Part shown: positions 36,377-46,013 of the stretch, one piece after another
Layout of the letters: the number at the start of each line of letters is the position of its first letter
Numbering within the stretch: position 1 is the stretch's first letter
Source of the DNA: DRKI01 sp011051875
GTDB lineage: Bacteria > Desulfobacterota > Desulfobulbia > Desulfobulbales > Desulfobulbaceae
Direction: 5' to 3'
Assembly: GCA_026990385.1 (NCBI GenBank)
Contig: JALXDL010000100.1
Span: 47,547 to 111,546 of the forward strand
DNA length: 64,000 bases
The notes under the pieces: generated by a model
Database searches by the model: none
What the model saw: only the letters and a program-made list of their open reading frames with translations
What the model was told of the DNA's origin: nothing
Made by a program: the position numbers and the translations under genes

Positions 36377-37140
36377 ACGACATGATTGAGTTCATGGGAT
36401 GTCGAATGCATCCCTGGACCATGCGGGAGACGGTGGAGGAAATCCGCAACCGCATCCTGGCCGGGCAGTTCACGCAGCATGTAGTGGTGAACGTGGCCAA
36501 GCTGGTCAACATGCGCAAGGACGCGGCGCTCCGGGATTCGGTGGAGCGTTGTGACATCGTCAACATTGATGGTATGGGTGTGGTGTGGGGTGCTCGTTTC
36601 GTTGGGCATGAGGTACCGGAACGGGTGGCGGGTGTGGACTTGTTCCATGAATTGCTTGCAATGAGTGCGCGTGACGGTTTTAAGGTTTTTTTGTTGGGTG
36701 CGATGGAAGATGTGGTAGCAGAGACAGCACGGCGCGTGACCGCTGAATATCCTGAACTGAGCCTGGCCGGGTTCCATCATGGCTATTTCTGGGACGATGA
36801 AGCAGCGGTTGTGGACAAGGTGCGTGCTTCAGGGGCGGAATTGTTGTTTGTGGCCATTACGTCGCCAAAGAAAGAAAATTTTATAGCGCGCTGGCATGAC
36901 AAGCTCGGAGTGAAATTCGTGATGGGGGTGGGCGGGACCTTTGATGTGGTCGCGGGCAGGGTCAGGCGCGCACCACGTTGGATGCAGCGTGCCGGCCTGG
37001 AGTGGTTGTATCGGATTTTGCAGGAGCCGAGGCGGATGTGGAAACGCTACCTGGTGACAAATACAAAATTCGCGTGGTATTTGCTGAAAGAAAAAAGAGG
37101 CAATCCGAATCCTTCAAGGGGGATTGGGTACAATAAATAA
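36373..37140 (+). CDS. WecG/TagA/CpsF-family glycosyltransferase (GT26)
   Basis: 255 residues; GTG start overlapping the asnB stop. Family motifs: VVVNVAKLVNMRKDAALRDS, CDIVNIDGMGVVWGARF, ERVAGVDLF, KVFLLGAMEDV, LFVAITSPKKENFI, and GVGGTFDVVAGRVRRAPRWM near the C-terminus. Members add ManNAc or ManNAcA to a lipid-linked acceptor. The WecB-type epimerase at 40.6 kb makes UDP-ManNAc, so donor supply is encoded in the same locus. Confidence 0.92.
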   Translation: MNDMIEFMGCRMHPWTMRETVEEIRNRILAGQFTQHVVVNVAKLVNMRKDAALRDSVERCDIVNIDGMGVVWGARFVGHEVPERVAGVDLFHELLAMSARDGFKVFLLGAMEDVVAETARRVTAEYPELSLAGFHHGYFWDDEAAVVDKVRASGAELLFVAITSPKKENFIARWHDKLGVKFVMGVGGTFDVVAGRVRRAPRWMQRAGLEWLYRILQEPRRMWKRYLVTNTKFAWYLLKEKRGNPNPSRGIGYNK

Positions 37141-37393
37141 TGATTCCTGGATGTTGGCATCTTGGTGGCCTGAGGTGGACCCGGTTGGAAAGGTTTTTCG
37201 TCAGTCATCGGTCCATGGTAACCTCATTCGGCTGACAGCACCTGTTTTCAGAGTGATTAACGATACCGCTTGCCTGAACAATTTGATCTCATGAAGAAAG
37301 ATCCGAAATCCGAGCATAGCTCTCCTGCCATCTTTCAGGAAACATTTTCCAGGAAGGGCCTGATCTTTGATAGCCCGGTTATTGTCCGGCTGT

Positions 37394-37890
37394 TCATTCC
37401 CATTGGAAGTCCAGCCTCTTTTTGCGGAATCCATTGACGATACACCAGAGGATCATCTGCATGGACAGGGCAATGAATTCCTTGAAAATGCTACGGATTC
37501 GTTCTCGTAACTCACGTTTACTCCTGCACTTGCGCCTGGCGACCTGGTGCAGGGAACGGCAGGGTTGCTGAACCCGGTCCACCAGGAATGCCAGCATCAT
37601 GAGGTGCGCGAATACTGCGCTCAAGTGCTGCCTGCCCAGACCGTAGTTGTGGCCCGGGGTATGGCCCTGGCTTTTCAGGGTGTTGAATGTCTCGTTCCCG
37701 ATACGCCCCCGTGCACGGCCTGCCCGCATGATCTGCCAGGCATTTTCACGGGTAGTTTTCAAGTCCGTGAGCCAGGTGAACCGGATTTTCCGCCGCACCT
37801 GTGTCATCTGCTTCCCAATACTCCATGAAATCCACCAGGAGAGCCCCTCGCAGACCGACGACGTTTTGAAGTAGATCTTGCTTATTCTGC
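37394..37890 (-). pseudogene. DDE transposase remnant, C-terminal part, frameshifted
   Basis: On the minus strand one frame reads LLVDFMEYWEADD and then shifts into FTWLTDLKTTRENAWQIMRA, GNETFNTLKSQGHTPGHNYG and HLSAVFAHLMMLAFLVDRVQ. The NETFNTLK...HNYG block is typical of the C-terminal half of an IS4-like DDE transposase. The N-terminal half is absent, and I could not find inverted repeats that bound the element. The 250 bases between wecG and this remnant (37141-37393) hold nothing I recognise. Confidence 0.75.
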
Positions 37891-38045
37891 TAACAATTCG
37901 TGACCGGCACGCCATGTGTAAGGCAGAATGGTGCTACGGTTTCCCCTGGGGGCACATAATCTGCCCCTTCCTTGGCCTGTAGTGCCTTCACTCGGAAGAG
38001 CTGATGAGATAACGAACCAATACGAAAGGATAATTCAAAAAGATA

Positions 38046-40568
38046 ATGTATCATCGTTCAATGAGATCAACACTCGGGGAAGGCAAGAAAAAATTATTTT
38101 TCCTGGGTGGGATCTTTGTGCTGGTGTTCGGGACAACTCTTTTTACTTACAACTCGACAGTTGCCTCCTCCCTCCGTCAGACGACGCCGCGCCCGGCAAA
38201 CGGGGAAATGGTGCATGTGACCCCCGTCTGCTTCGTCTTTCCGACCAAAGTGGACCCAGATGATGAATACCTGGTCGAGTATAGCACTAACCCGTTGTTT
38301 CCCACCAAGGACACTGTTCAACTCAGGAGTCCTTACATGCTGGCCTGCCCGAGGCTGTCCATGAAGCCGGGGCATTATTATTGGCGTTGGCGTCCATTGA
38401 ACTCGGAAAAATGGTCTGTTGTGCGGGCTTTCACGGTTTCAGCAGATGCGGTCAGTGTTCCTTTTCCAGATGTTAAGACACTCATTGATCGTGTCCGTGG
38501 TGTGCATCCACGCATTTTTTTGGCCAAGGGAGGCGTGCCCCGGCTGCGTGATAGGGCAAAAAAGGCTTTCGGCGGGGACAAGTGGATCAAGGATGTGCAT
38601 GAGTACGCCCGGCGCATGAGTAACAAGAAATTATTACCTGAACCAGCATTTCTGCCACCTCGTCAGGATCCTCGCCACGGGGCCCTTTACCAGAAAACTT
38701 TTCGCACAACACGGCCCTTCTTTCGTGAAATGGCGCGGCTTGCTGAAAATTACTTGCTCACCGGAGATGAATTGTCAGGCCTTGAGGCAAAGCGCCGCCT
38801 GTTGCACATTATCTCGTGGGATCCAGGCGGCAGTACGGGAATCAGGCACAATGACGAGCCTGCTACCGAAATCGTTCGTTATTGTTCCGTGGTGTATGAC
38901 CGCATCTATTCTTTGTTGACCGACGCTCAGCGGCAGCAGTGCCTTGACAGTTTGACCATGCGCATGCGGAAGATGAGGGAACGTTGGTACCGAAAACCCT
39001 TTGAAAAGTTCCCTTATGAAAGTCACAACATGGGCTATTTCCTGCCTGATTTGCTCCTGGCCAGTCTTGCGTTGGCGGGTGATGCGCCGGTGGATGAAAT
39101 ATTGCACTATACAATGCTCCAGTTGTGGTCACCTTTTTATCCTCCTTTTGGTGGTGATGATGGGGGATGGAACGAAGGTCCGGGATATTGGAGCTGGAGT
39201 ACTGCTGTTTTCACGCGCCTGTATAAGCTTGTCGAGTTGGCATCAGGGGTGCCCATCCATGAGCGATCTTCCTTTATGAGGCACACTGCGCTGTACAAGC
39301 TCTATGCCAATCCTCCTTATTACAAGATGTCACCGTTCGGTGATGGACAGGCCGGACCAGCTCGTGGAGGAACTGCCATGCTTATGCTCGCCGCTCTCTA
39401 TCAGGATCCATATGCCAAATGGTATGCTGAGTGGCAACATTCGACACTTCAAGGTCTAAACGCGCTGCTCTTCGACAGTAAGTCTGTACAGGCGAAACCA
39501 CCATATGATTTACCGCAGGGCCGGGCGTTTTTCGATGTCGGCCTCGTTGCTATGCATACCGTGCTGCCGGAACCATCGAACAACGTATCGGTACTTCTGC
39601 GGAGTTCTCCGTATGGTTCGGTCAGCCATTCATATGCAGATCAGAATACGTTCACTCTTGATGCGTATGGCGAACCCCTGATCATCGCTTCCGGATATTA
39701 TCAGCTTTATGGCAGTCCTCACCATAAGCAGTGGACATGGACAACCCAGGCCTCCAACTCGGTGCTGGTGAATGGTGAAGGGCAGGCAATACGTGACCGG
39801 GAGGCAAAGGGACGGATTATTGAGTTCCAAAACACAAGAGCCGGCGATTATGCCGTGGGTGATGCCACTGCCGCATACCAAGGTCGTCTCAAGCGGTTCA
39901 GACGACGAATCGTATTCCTTCGGCCAAGGCACACTGGTGGTGAACCGATTGTGGTGATCCGGGACGAGTTAACCGCGGTCAAGCCTTCCACGTTTCAATT
40001 TCTCCTGCACGCCCTGAAGAAGATGCGAATCGCGACTGATAAACAGCGTGTGACTATCCAAAACCAATACTCCTCGTGCCGTGTTGATTTTCTGGCCCCG
40101 TCGGGCATCTCAATCCAGCAGACCAATCAATTTACTGTTCCTCCTGTCTCTGCTGCAGCGAAACAATGGCATTTGACCGCTTCAACGGTGAAACCTGCGG
40201 CTGAAATGTATTCCCTGATGGTAATACAGCCCTATCGCCAAGGCAAAGAGAGGGGGGTAATGGCGGCGGAACCATTCCAGGCACAAGGATGTGCTGGTGT
40301 ACGGCTAAAGGCCGGAGCACGGGTAATTACGGTACTATTTCGGACGAAGACCGAAACGAAAGAGATGAAATTTGGACAATTCAGCACCGATGCCCAGGTT
40401 GTGAGCTTGTGTACAATTGCCGGTCGCATACATTCCGCCGTTCGGTTCGGAGGGACATATTTGTGGCACGCAGGACAGGCCCTGGAACAGAACGAAGCCG
40501 TCTTGCTTGACGGCAATGGCCCTGTGCCCATTTATGGAACAACAGAGATGATGAGGAGTGACTCTTGA
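38046..40568 (+). CDS. DUF4962/heparinase II-III-like protein, periplasmic or secreted
   Basis: 840 residues. An N-terminal membrane or uncleaved signal segment (KLFFLGGIFVLVFGTTLF, about 16-34), a beta domain to about 135, an alpha/alpha-toroid with FGGDDGGWNEGPGYWSWSTAVFTRLYKL (about 370-400), and a C-terminal beta-sandwich (SHSYADQNTFTLDAYGEPLIIASGYY). This is the plan of the heparinase II/III and DUF4962 lyases. Lyases inside synthesis loci trim or release polymer in the periplasm, and this family acts on uronic-acid-containing chains. The weak AAGGA upstream is 17 bases from the ATG, so the start is uncertain (38046 or 38061). Confidence 0.75.
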   Translation: MYHRSMRSTLGEGKKKLFFLGGIFVLVFGTTLFTYNSTVASSLRQTTPRPANGEMVHVTPVCFVFPTKVDPDDEYLVEYSTNPLFPTKDTVQLRSPYMLACPRLSMKPGHYYWRWRPLNSEKWSVVRAFTVSADAVSVPFPDVKTLIDRVRGVHPRIFLAKGGVPRLRDRAKKAFGGDKWIKDVHEYARRMSNKKLLPEPAFLPPRQDPRHGALYQKTFRTTRPFFREMARLAENYLLTGDELSGLEAKRRLLHIISWDPGGSTGIRHNDEPATEIVRYCSVVYDRIYSLLTDAQRQQCLDSLTMRMRKMRERWYRKPFEKFPYESHNMGYFLPDLLLASLALAGDAPVDEILHYTMLQLWSPFYPPFGGDDGGWNEGPGYWSWSTAVFTRLYKLVELASGVPIHERSSFMRHTALYKLYANPPYYKMSPFGDGQAGPARGGTAMLMLAALYQDPYAKWYAEWQHSTLQGLNALLFDSKSVQAKPPYDLPQGRAFFDVGLVAMHTVLPEPSNNVSVLLRSSPYGSVSHSYADQNTFTLDAYGEPLIIASGYYQLYGSPHHKQWTWTTQASNSVLVNGEGQAIRDREAKGRIIEFQNTRAGDYAVGDATAAYQGRLKRFRRRIVFLRPRHTGGEPIVVIRDELTAVKPSTFQFLLHALKKMRIATDKQRVTIQNQYSSCRVDFLAPSGISIQQTNQFTVPPVSAAAKQWHLTASTVKPAAEMYSLMVIQPYRQGKERGVMAAEPFQAQGCAGVRLKAGARVITVLFRTKTETKEMKFGQFSTDAQVVSLCTIAGRIHSAVRFGGTYLWHAGQALEQNEAVLLDGNGPVPIYGTTEMMRSDS

Positions 40569-41689
40569 TTACAATATTGCTGGTGGCTGGAGCCCGACCC
40601 AACTTCATGAAGATCGCGCCGATCATTCGGGAGATGGAATCACGAGGTGGATTTGACTGGAAGCTGGTGCATACGGGGCAACATTATGATTACGAAATGT
40701 CCCAGTCATTTTTCGAAGACCTGGAACTTCCACGGCCGGATTATTTTCTCGATGTCGGCTCGGGCAGTCATGCGGAACAGACAGCCAGGGTGATGGTTGC
40801 CTTTGAGAAGGTATGCGGCGAGCAATGCCCTGATCTGGTACTCGTGGTCGGGGACGTGAATTCCACGCTGGCATGCAGCGTGGCTGCAAAAAAACTTGGT
40901 GTGAAGGTAGCACACGTGGAGGCTGGCCTGCGCAGCTTCGACATGGCAATGCCGGAGGAGATCAATCGCATGGTCACCGACGCGATCAGCGATTATTTTT
41001 TTGTGACCGAGCCCAGTGGCAGAGAAAATCTTCTTCGGGAGGGTAAGCCCGATTCGGCGATTTATTTTGTGGGTCATGTCATGATCGATAATCTGCTGCA
41101 TCAGCTTGGCAAGCTGAAAAAAGGCCAGGATGATTTTGAGAGGAAGACCTTGAAACAGGAACTTGGACACTACATCTTTCTCACTCTGCATAGGCCTTCC
41201 AATGTGGATGACCGAACTGTACTGGCCGATATCGTCGATGTTTTGAACGAGATTTCCTCGGCCATGCCCATTATTTTTCCCGTCCATCCAAGAACCCAGA
41301 AGCGGCTGGATGAGTTTCACTTGACGTTGTCCGATGGTATCCATTGCCTGCCCCCGTTGGGGTTTCGCGAATCGCTGTTTTTTTGGAAAGATGCGGCACT
41401 GGTGTTGACCGACAGCGGCGGTTTGCAGGAAGAAACAACCGCCCTTGGCGTGCCATGTGTCACGCTGCGTGATAATACCGAGCGCCCCATTACCTGTGAA
41501 ATGGGAACCAATGTACTGGTGGGGAATGATCCGGGCAGGATTCGTTCTGTCGTGGAAGAAATTATGACAGGGGAAAAAGCAACCACATCTGTACCACCAC
41601 TCTGGGATGGTCTGGCCGCCGTCCGTATCGTTGATGTGTTGTGTCGAGAAGTGGGTCAGGCAGAAGATGGCGGGACCCGGTACTTATAG
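40565..41689 (+). CDS. wecB: UDP-N-acetylglucosamine 2-epimerase (non-hydrolysing)
   Basis: 374 residues from a TTG at 40565, six bases after AGGAG and overlapping the previous stop. Motifs: LLVAGARPNFMKIAPIIREM, HTGQHYDYEMSQSFFEDL, VVGDVNSTLACSVAAKKLGVKVAHVEAGLRSFD, MPEEINRMVTDAISDYFFVTE, LTDSGGLQEETTALGVPCVTLRDNTERP. It interconverts UDP-GlcNAc and UDP-ManNAc, giving the donor for the WecG/TagA enzyme. It is the last gene of the polysaccharide series. Confidence 0.96.
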   Translation: MITILLVAGARPNFMKIAPIIREMESRGGFDWKLVHTGQHYDYEMSQSFFEDLELPRPDYFLDVGSGSHAEQTARVMVAFEKVCGEQCPDLVLVVGDVNSTLACSVAAKKLGVKVAHVEAGLRSFDMAMPEEINRMVTDAISDYFFVTEPSGRENLLREGKPDSAIYFVGHVMIDNLLHQLGKLKKGQDDFERKTLKQELGHYIFLTLHRPSNVDDRTVLADIVDVLNEISSAMPIIFPVHPRTQKRLDEFHLTLSDGIHCLPPLGFRESLFFWKDAALVLTDSGGLQEETTALGVPCVTLRDNTERPITCEMGTNVLVGNDPGRIRSVVEEIMTGEKATTSVPPLWDGLAAVRIVDVLCREVGQAEDGGTRYL

Positions 41690-41828
41690 AAAGATTGTGG
41701 CTTTCGCGGGGTAATGATATGATTGGTGGTTCGCTGTGTACTATTGATGTGGTTCATTGGGGAATCGTGCCCCGATTATCACGCAAAGATCGGTCGGTTG
41801 TAATGGAAATTTCAGGAGATGGTTGTTG

Positions 41829-44123
41829 ATGACCAGTGGTGACGCTGGTACAGCGCAACCGGGCCGGTCGTCCATGGAACTGCTGGCCCCGGCCGGCAGT
41901 ATGGCCGCCTTTGAGGCGGCGTTGGCCGAGGGCGCGGATGCGGTCTATGTCGGGGCTCCCGCCTTCAACGCCAGGGCCCTGGCGCGGGATTTTTCCCATG
42001 CCGAGATCGGCGCCATGATCCGGCAGGCGCATGAGCAGGGCCGAAAGCTCTACATCGCCATGAACAGCCTCATCAGGGAGGACGAGATGCGCCGGGCCGT
42101 GGAGGCGCTCTCCATCTTTGCCCGTCTTGGTCCCGATGCCCTGATCATCCAGGACCTGGGGCTGCTCCACCTCGCACGGCACTACTTCCCCGAGCTTGTC
42201 CTGCATGCCTCTACCCTGATGTCCGTGCACAACTCGGTTGCTGCCCGACGCCTGACCGGGATGGGCTTTGAGCGGGTGGTCCTGGCCCGGGAACTGACCA
42301 TGGAGGAGATCGGCAAGATCGCCGGGCAGGCTGGTGCTGAACTCGAGATCTTTGTCCATGGCGCCATGTGTTTCAGCTATTCCGGTCTCTGTCTCTTTTC
42401 CAGCCTCCATGGCGGCAGGTCGAGTCTGCGTGGCCAGTGCGTGCAGCCGTGCCGCCGCCGTTACTCCTGGCAGAGCGGCCATGGCGGCCGCGGCCGTGGC
42501 AGCGGCCGTAGCAGGGGCAAGGGCGGCTATCTCTTTTCCATGAACGATCTCTGCGGCATCGACCTGCTGCCGGCCATGCAGCGGCTGGGGATCGCCAGCC
42601 TGAAGATCGAGGGACGGTTGCGTTCGGTGGAATACGTCCGCAAGACCGTGCGCGCCTACCGGCTGGCCCTGGACAGCCTCGGCGCGGACAGCGACAGCCG
42701 GCAACAGGTGCTGGCCGAGGCACACCGTCTCCTGGACGAGGCCATGGGCCGCAGGCGGACGCCGGGATTCTTCCTGGACAACAGGCCGGCCCGGGTCGTG
42801 ACCCCGGCTGTATCCGGCAACACCGGCCTGCTGCTCGGCAGGGTCGATCGGCTGGAGAGACGCAGGGGCAAGGCCGTGCTGCACCTGCGCCTGCGTGGTG
42901 ACGTGGCGGTGGGAGATCGCCTGCGCCTTCACGACGAGGCCAGTGGCGAGCGCCGGGCATTTACCGTTCATACCCTGCTGGTGGCGGGCAAGACCGTGAA
43001 AGGGGCCCGGGCCGGCCAGGCAGCGGCCATCGTGATGCCTGGTGACGCCGCCTTTGCCAGGGGCTTTCACGGTCTCCTCTTCCGGGTCGATGTCGGTTCG
43101 CGCAAGGGCAGGGAACAGGGCAGGCGGGTCCGTCCCGGCCGCATGGCCAGGGACAGGGTGACACCGGACCGGGGCCGGGTGGAAACAGTCCTGGACGCCT
43201 TGCAGTGGCGGCCTGCCGGCAGCGGCAGGTCCGCGGCCGGCAGCAGCCGGTCCCGCTCCGGGGGGAGCAGGCAGCAACGGCAACGGGGGCAGGCCGGTAC
43301 CTGGTGGGTACGGCTCCGGTCCCTGCAGGCCGTACGCCGCAGGCTGCCGGTCCGCCCGGCCCGGTTCCTGTTGCCGCTCAACCGGGAGACCATGGCCGAG
43401 ATCGGGAAAGCGAACAGGCGCGGACCATCCACGCCCGTTCCCCTTGTCTGGTGCCTGCCGCCCGTGATCCAGGAGGCGGATCTCGACTGGTACGCGGCGC
43501 AGGTGAGGATGTTGCAGGAAAACGGTTTTTCCGAGTTTGAGCTGGGCCACTGCAGCCAGGTGGCCCTCTTTTCCGCGACAATGTCGCGGCCGGCCGGGCA
43601 GGGAGGACTGCGGCTCCATGGCGGCTACACCTTCAACATGCTGAACAGCGCCGCGCTTGCCGCCGCTGCCCGGCTGGGCCTGGCCGGGGTCCAGTTCGCC
43701 CTCGAGACCGACGAATCGAACCTGACCTCGGCGCTGGCCACCTTCCGGGCCGTCCTGCGGCGTCGGCAGCGCCGGGACGACGGGACGGCAATGAAGATCG
43801 GCCTGCTGGCCTATGGCCGGCCGCCGCTGTTCACCGCCCGCCTGGATGCGGAGCATTTTCGGTACCGGCAGCAGTTTGCCAGTCCCCGCGGCGAGCGGTT
43901 TGTCCTTGACCGGGACGATGATTTGACCCATGCCCGATCGGTGCTCCCCTTTTCCCTGCTCCGGTTCAGGAAGGAACTGTTCCGCGCCGGTATCGATTAC
44001 CTGGTCCTGGACCTCGGCGGTGGACCGCTGCAGCGAGAAGTGGAGACCCTGTCCGCCCTGCTCCGGGGCACGGGCCGGCTGCCCGCGGTCATGGAGGGCA
44101 ATTACGGCGGGGTGCTCGCATAG
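41829..44123 (+). CDS. Peptidase U32 family protein (RlhA/YhbU-like)
   Basis: 764 residues from the ATG at 41829, ten bases after AGGAG. N-terminal U32 domain: MELLAPAGSMAAFEAALAEGADAVYVG, VFVHGAMCFSYSGLC-type stretch (EIFVHGAMCFSYSGLCLFSS), then RGQCVQPCRRRY and LKIEGRLRSVEYV. A beta-barrel domain and a C-terminal collagenase-like half follow. Several U32 proteins are now known as tRNA or rRNA hydroxylation factors rather than proteases; which applies here cannot be told. Two basic low-complexity inserts (GRGRGSGRSRGKGG near 215; a Ser/Gly/Arg/Gln-rich stretch near 465-490) are unusual. Confidence 0.88.
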   Translation: MTSGDAGTAQPGRSSMELLAPAGSMAAFEAALAEGADAVYVGAPAFNARALARDFSHAEIGAMIRQAHEQGRKLYIAMNSLIREDEMRRAVEALSIFARLGPDALIIQDLGLLHLARHYFPELVLHASTLMSVHNSVAARRLTGMGFERVVLARELTMEEIGKIAGQAGAELEIFVHGAMCFSYSGLCLFSSLHGGRSSLRGQCVQPCRRRYSWQSGHGGRGRGSGRSRGKGGYLFSMNDLCGIDLLPAMQRLGIASLKIEGRLRSVEYVRKTVRAYRLALDSLGADSDSRQQVLAEAHRLLDEAMGRRRTPGFFLDNRPARVVTPAVSGNTGLLLGRVDRLERRRGKAVLHLRLRGDVAVGDRLRLHDEASGERRAFTVHTLLVAGKTVKGARAGQAAAIVMPGDAAFARGFHGLLFRVDVGSRKGREQGRRVRPGRMARDRVTPDRGRVETVLDALQWRPAGSGRSAAGSSRSRSGGSRQQRQRGQAGTWWVRLRSLQAVRRRLPVRPARFLLPLNRETMAEIGKANRRGPSTPVPLVWCLPPVIQEADLDWYAAQVRMLQENGFSEFELGHCSQVALFSATMSRPAGQGGLRLHGGYTFNMLNSAALAAAARLGLAGVQFALETDESNLTSALATFRAVLRRRQRRDDGTAMKIGLLAYGRPPLFTARLDAEHFRYRQQFASPRGERFVLDRDDDLTHARSVLPFSLLRFRKELFRAGIDYLVLDLGGGPLQREVETLSALLRGTGRLPAVMEGNYGGVLA

Positions 44124-44282
44124 GCCGGGCCGGAGGAGGTGGCGGGCAGTGAACAGCTCGAGCCAGGGGCATTGTTCATGGCTTACTGGCGATTTGCCTG
44201 CAAATGTAGTAAACACTGGCCGTGATCACCCGGGGCTGGTGGTGTCAACTGCCGCCCCAAAATATGAGAACGGCTGGAGAGC

Positions 44283-46013
44283 ATGAGCAACAGGGAAATC
44301 ATCGCCCGCCTGTATGGCGTCCTGCGTCCATACCTGGGCAAGCTGGTCATCGCCATGGTGGGCATGGTGGTGGTTGCCGGGTTCAACGCGGCCCAGGCCT
44401 ACATGGTCAAGCCGCTCCTGGACGAGATCTTTGTCAACAAGGACGCCCGGCTGCTCAACCTGCTGCCGCTCGCCCTGCTCCTGCTCTTTCTGTTCAAGGG
44501 CGTGGTCTACTTCATCTACTCCTATCTCCTGGAATGGGTGAGCCAGTGCGTGATCCGTGACCTGCGCAACCGGATCTACGCCCACTTCAACCGGCTCGAC
44601 CTGGGCTTTTTCCAGAAACGGCCCACCGGTGAGCTGATCTCCCGGATCATTAACGATGTCACCCTGCTGCAGGGTGCGGTCTCCCATGCCCTGATCCGGA
44701 TCCTGCGCGACTTTTTTTCAGTTATCTCGCTGCTTGGCGTGATCTTTTTCATGGACTGGCGGCTGGCGCTCATGTCCCTCATCTTCCTGCCCATGGCCAG
44801 TGTGCCCATTGTCGTGTTCGGCAAGAAGTTCCGCCGTATCTCCACCCGCTACCAGAGAAACGTGGGCGAGGCCACCAACATCCTGCACGAGACCATCGGC
44901 GGTGCGCGCATCGTCAAGGCCTTCTGCATGGAAGAGTTCGAGAAAAAACGTTTCGCGGCCAAGATGCAGGACCTGTTCGATATCCTGATGCGGGATACCC
45001 GGTACCGTTGCCTCTCCCACCCCCTGATCGAGTTCATGGGCGGCGTGGGCATGGCCATGATCATCTGGTTCGGCGGGGTGCAGGTCCTGAAGGGCCATTC
45101 GACGCCCGGTACCTTCATGTCCTTTCTCACCGCCCTTGTCATGCTTTACGAGCCCATCAAGGGGGTGAGCAAGATCAATTCCACCATCCAGCAGGGCATG
45201 GCCTCCGCCTCCAGGATCTTTTCCCTGCTCGATGTCCGGCCCCGGGTGGAGGAGCGTGAGGGTGCCGTGGAGCTGCCGCCTTTCTCCCGCGAGATCACCT
45301 TTGACCATGTCTCCTTTGCCTATGACAGGAACGAGCCGGTATTGCACGACATCGACCTGCGCATCCGGTGCGGCGAGGTCCTGGCCATAGTCGGACCCAG
45401 CGGCGGCGGCAAGAGTACGCTTGCCAATCTCATCCCCCGGTTCTACGACGTTACCGGGGGCGCGCTGCTGATCGACGGCCATGATATCCGGGACGTGACT
45501 CTGCGTTCCCTGCGCGGCCAGATCGCCCTGGTGACCCAGCAGACCATTCTCTTCAACGATACGGTGCGCAACAATATCGCCTATGGCCGACTGGACTGCC
45601 CCATGGAGGAGATCATCGAGGCGGCCCGCGCCGCCCATGCCCTGGATTTCATCAATGAATTGCCCGACGGATTCGAGACCATGGTGGGCGAATCCGGCAC
45701 CCGGCTCTCCGGCGGCCAGCAGCAGCGGATCTCCATAGCCCGTGCCCTGCTCAAGGATGCCCCGATCCTGGTCCTGGACGAGGCCACCTCGTCCCTGGAC
45801 ACGGAGTCGGAGCGTAAGGTGCAGCAGGCCCTGGAGAACCTGATGCAGAACCGGACCACCATTGTCATCGCGCACCGGCTCTCCACCATCAGGAAAGCCG
45901 ATCGCATCGTGGTGATGAAGGATGGCCGCCTGGTGGAGGAGGGCAGCCACGAGGAGCTGCTTGCCAGGGGCGGTGAATATGAAACCCTGCACCGGATGCA
46001 GTATGACCAGTAG
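44283..46013 (+). CDS. msbA: Lipid A export ABC transporter MsbA-type
   Basis: 576 residues: six membrane segments (to about 310), then the ABC domain with Walker A VGPSGGGKSTL, Q-loop VTQQTILFNDTV, signature GTRLSGGQQQR, Walker B APILVLDEATSSLD and H-loop VIAHRLSTIRKADR. The DVTLLQGAVSHALIRILRDF coupling region and length fit MsbA, which flips lipid A-core across the inner membrane. It is directly followed by, and overlaps, a WaaL-like ligase gene, which places it at the head of an LPS-core operon. Confidence 0.93.
   Translation: MSNREIIARLYGVLRPYLGKLVIAMVGMVVVAGFNAAQAYMVKPLLDEIFVNKDARLLNLLPLALLLLFLFKGVVYFIYSYLLEWVSQCVIRDLRNRIYAHFNRLDLGFFQKRPTGELISRIINDVTLLQGAVSHALIRILRDFFSVISLLGVIFFMDWRLALMSLIFLPMASVPIVVFGKKFRRISTRYQRNVGEATNILHETIGGARIVKAFCMEEFEKKRFAAKMQDLFDILMRDTRYRCLSHPLIEFMGGVGMAMIIWFGGVQVLKGHSTPGTFMSFLTALVMLYEPIKGVSKINSTIQQGMASASRIFSLLDVRPRVEEREGAVELPPFSREITFDHVSFAYDRNEPVLHDIDLRIRCGEVLAIVGPSGGGKSTLANLIPRFYDVTGGALLIDGHDIRDVTLRSLRGQIALVTQQTILFNDTVRNNIAYGRLDCPMEEIIEAARAAHALDFINELPDGFETMVGESGTRLSGGQQQRISIARALLKDAPILVLDEATSSLDTESERKVQQALENLMQNRTTIVIAHRLSTIRKADRIVVMKDGRLVEEGSHEELLARGGEYETLHRMQYDQ

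Noticed and set aside
41754..44216. An 820-codon minus-strand frame opposite the U32 gene
   Set aside because: Pro/Gln/Gly/Ala/His-rich without motifs; the U32 protein on the plus strand is well supported.
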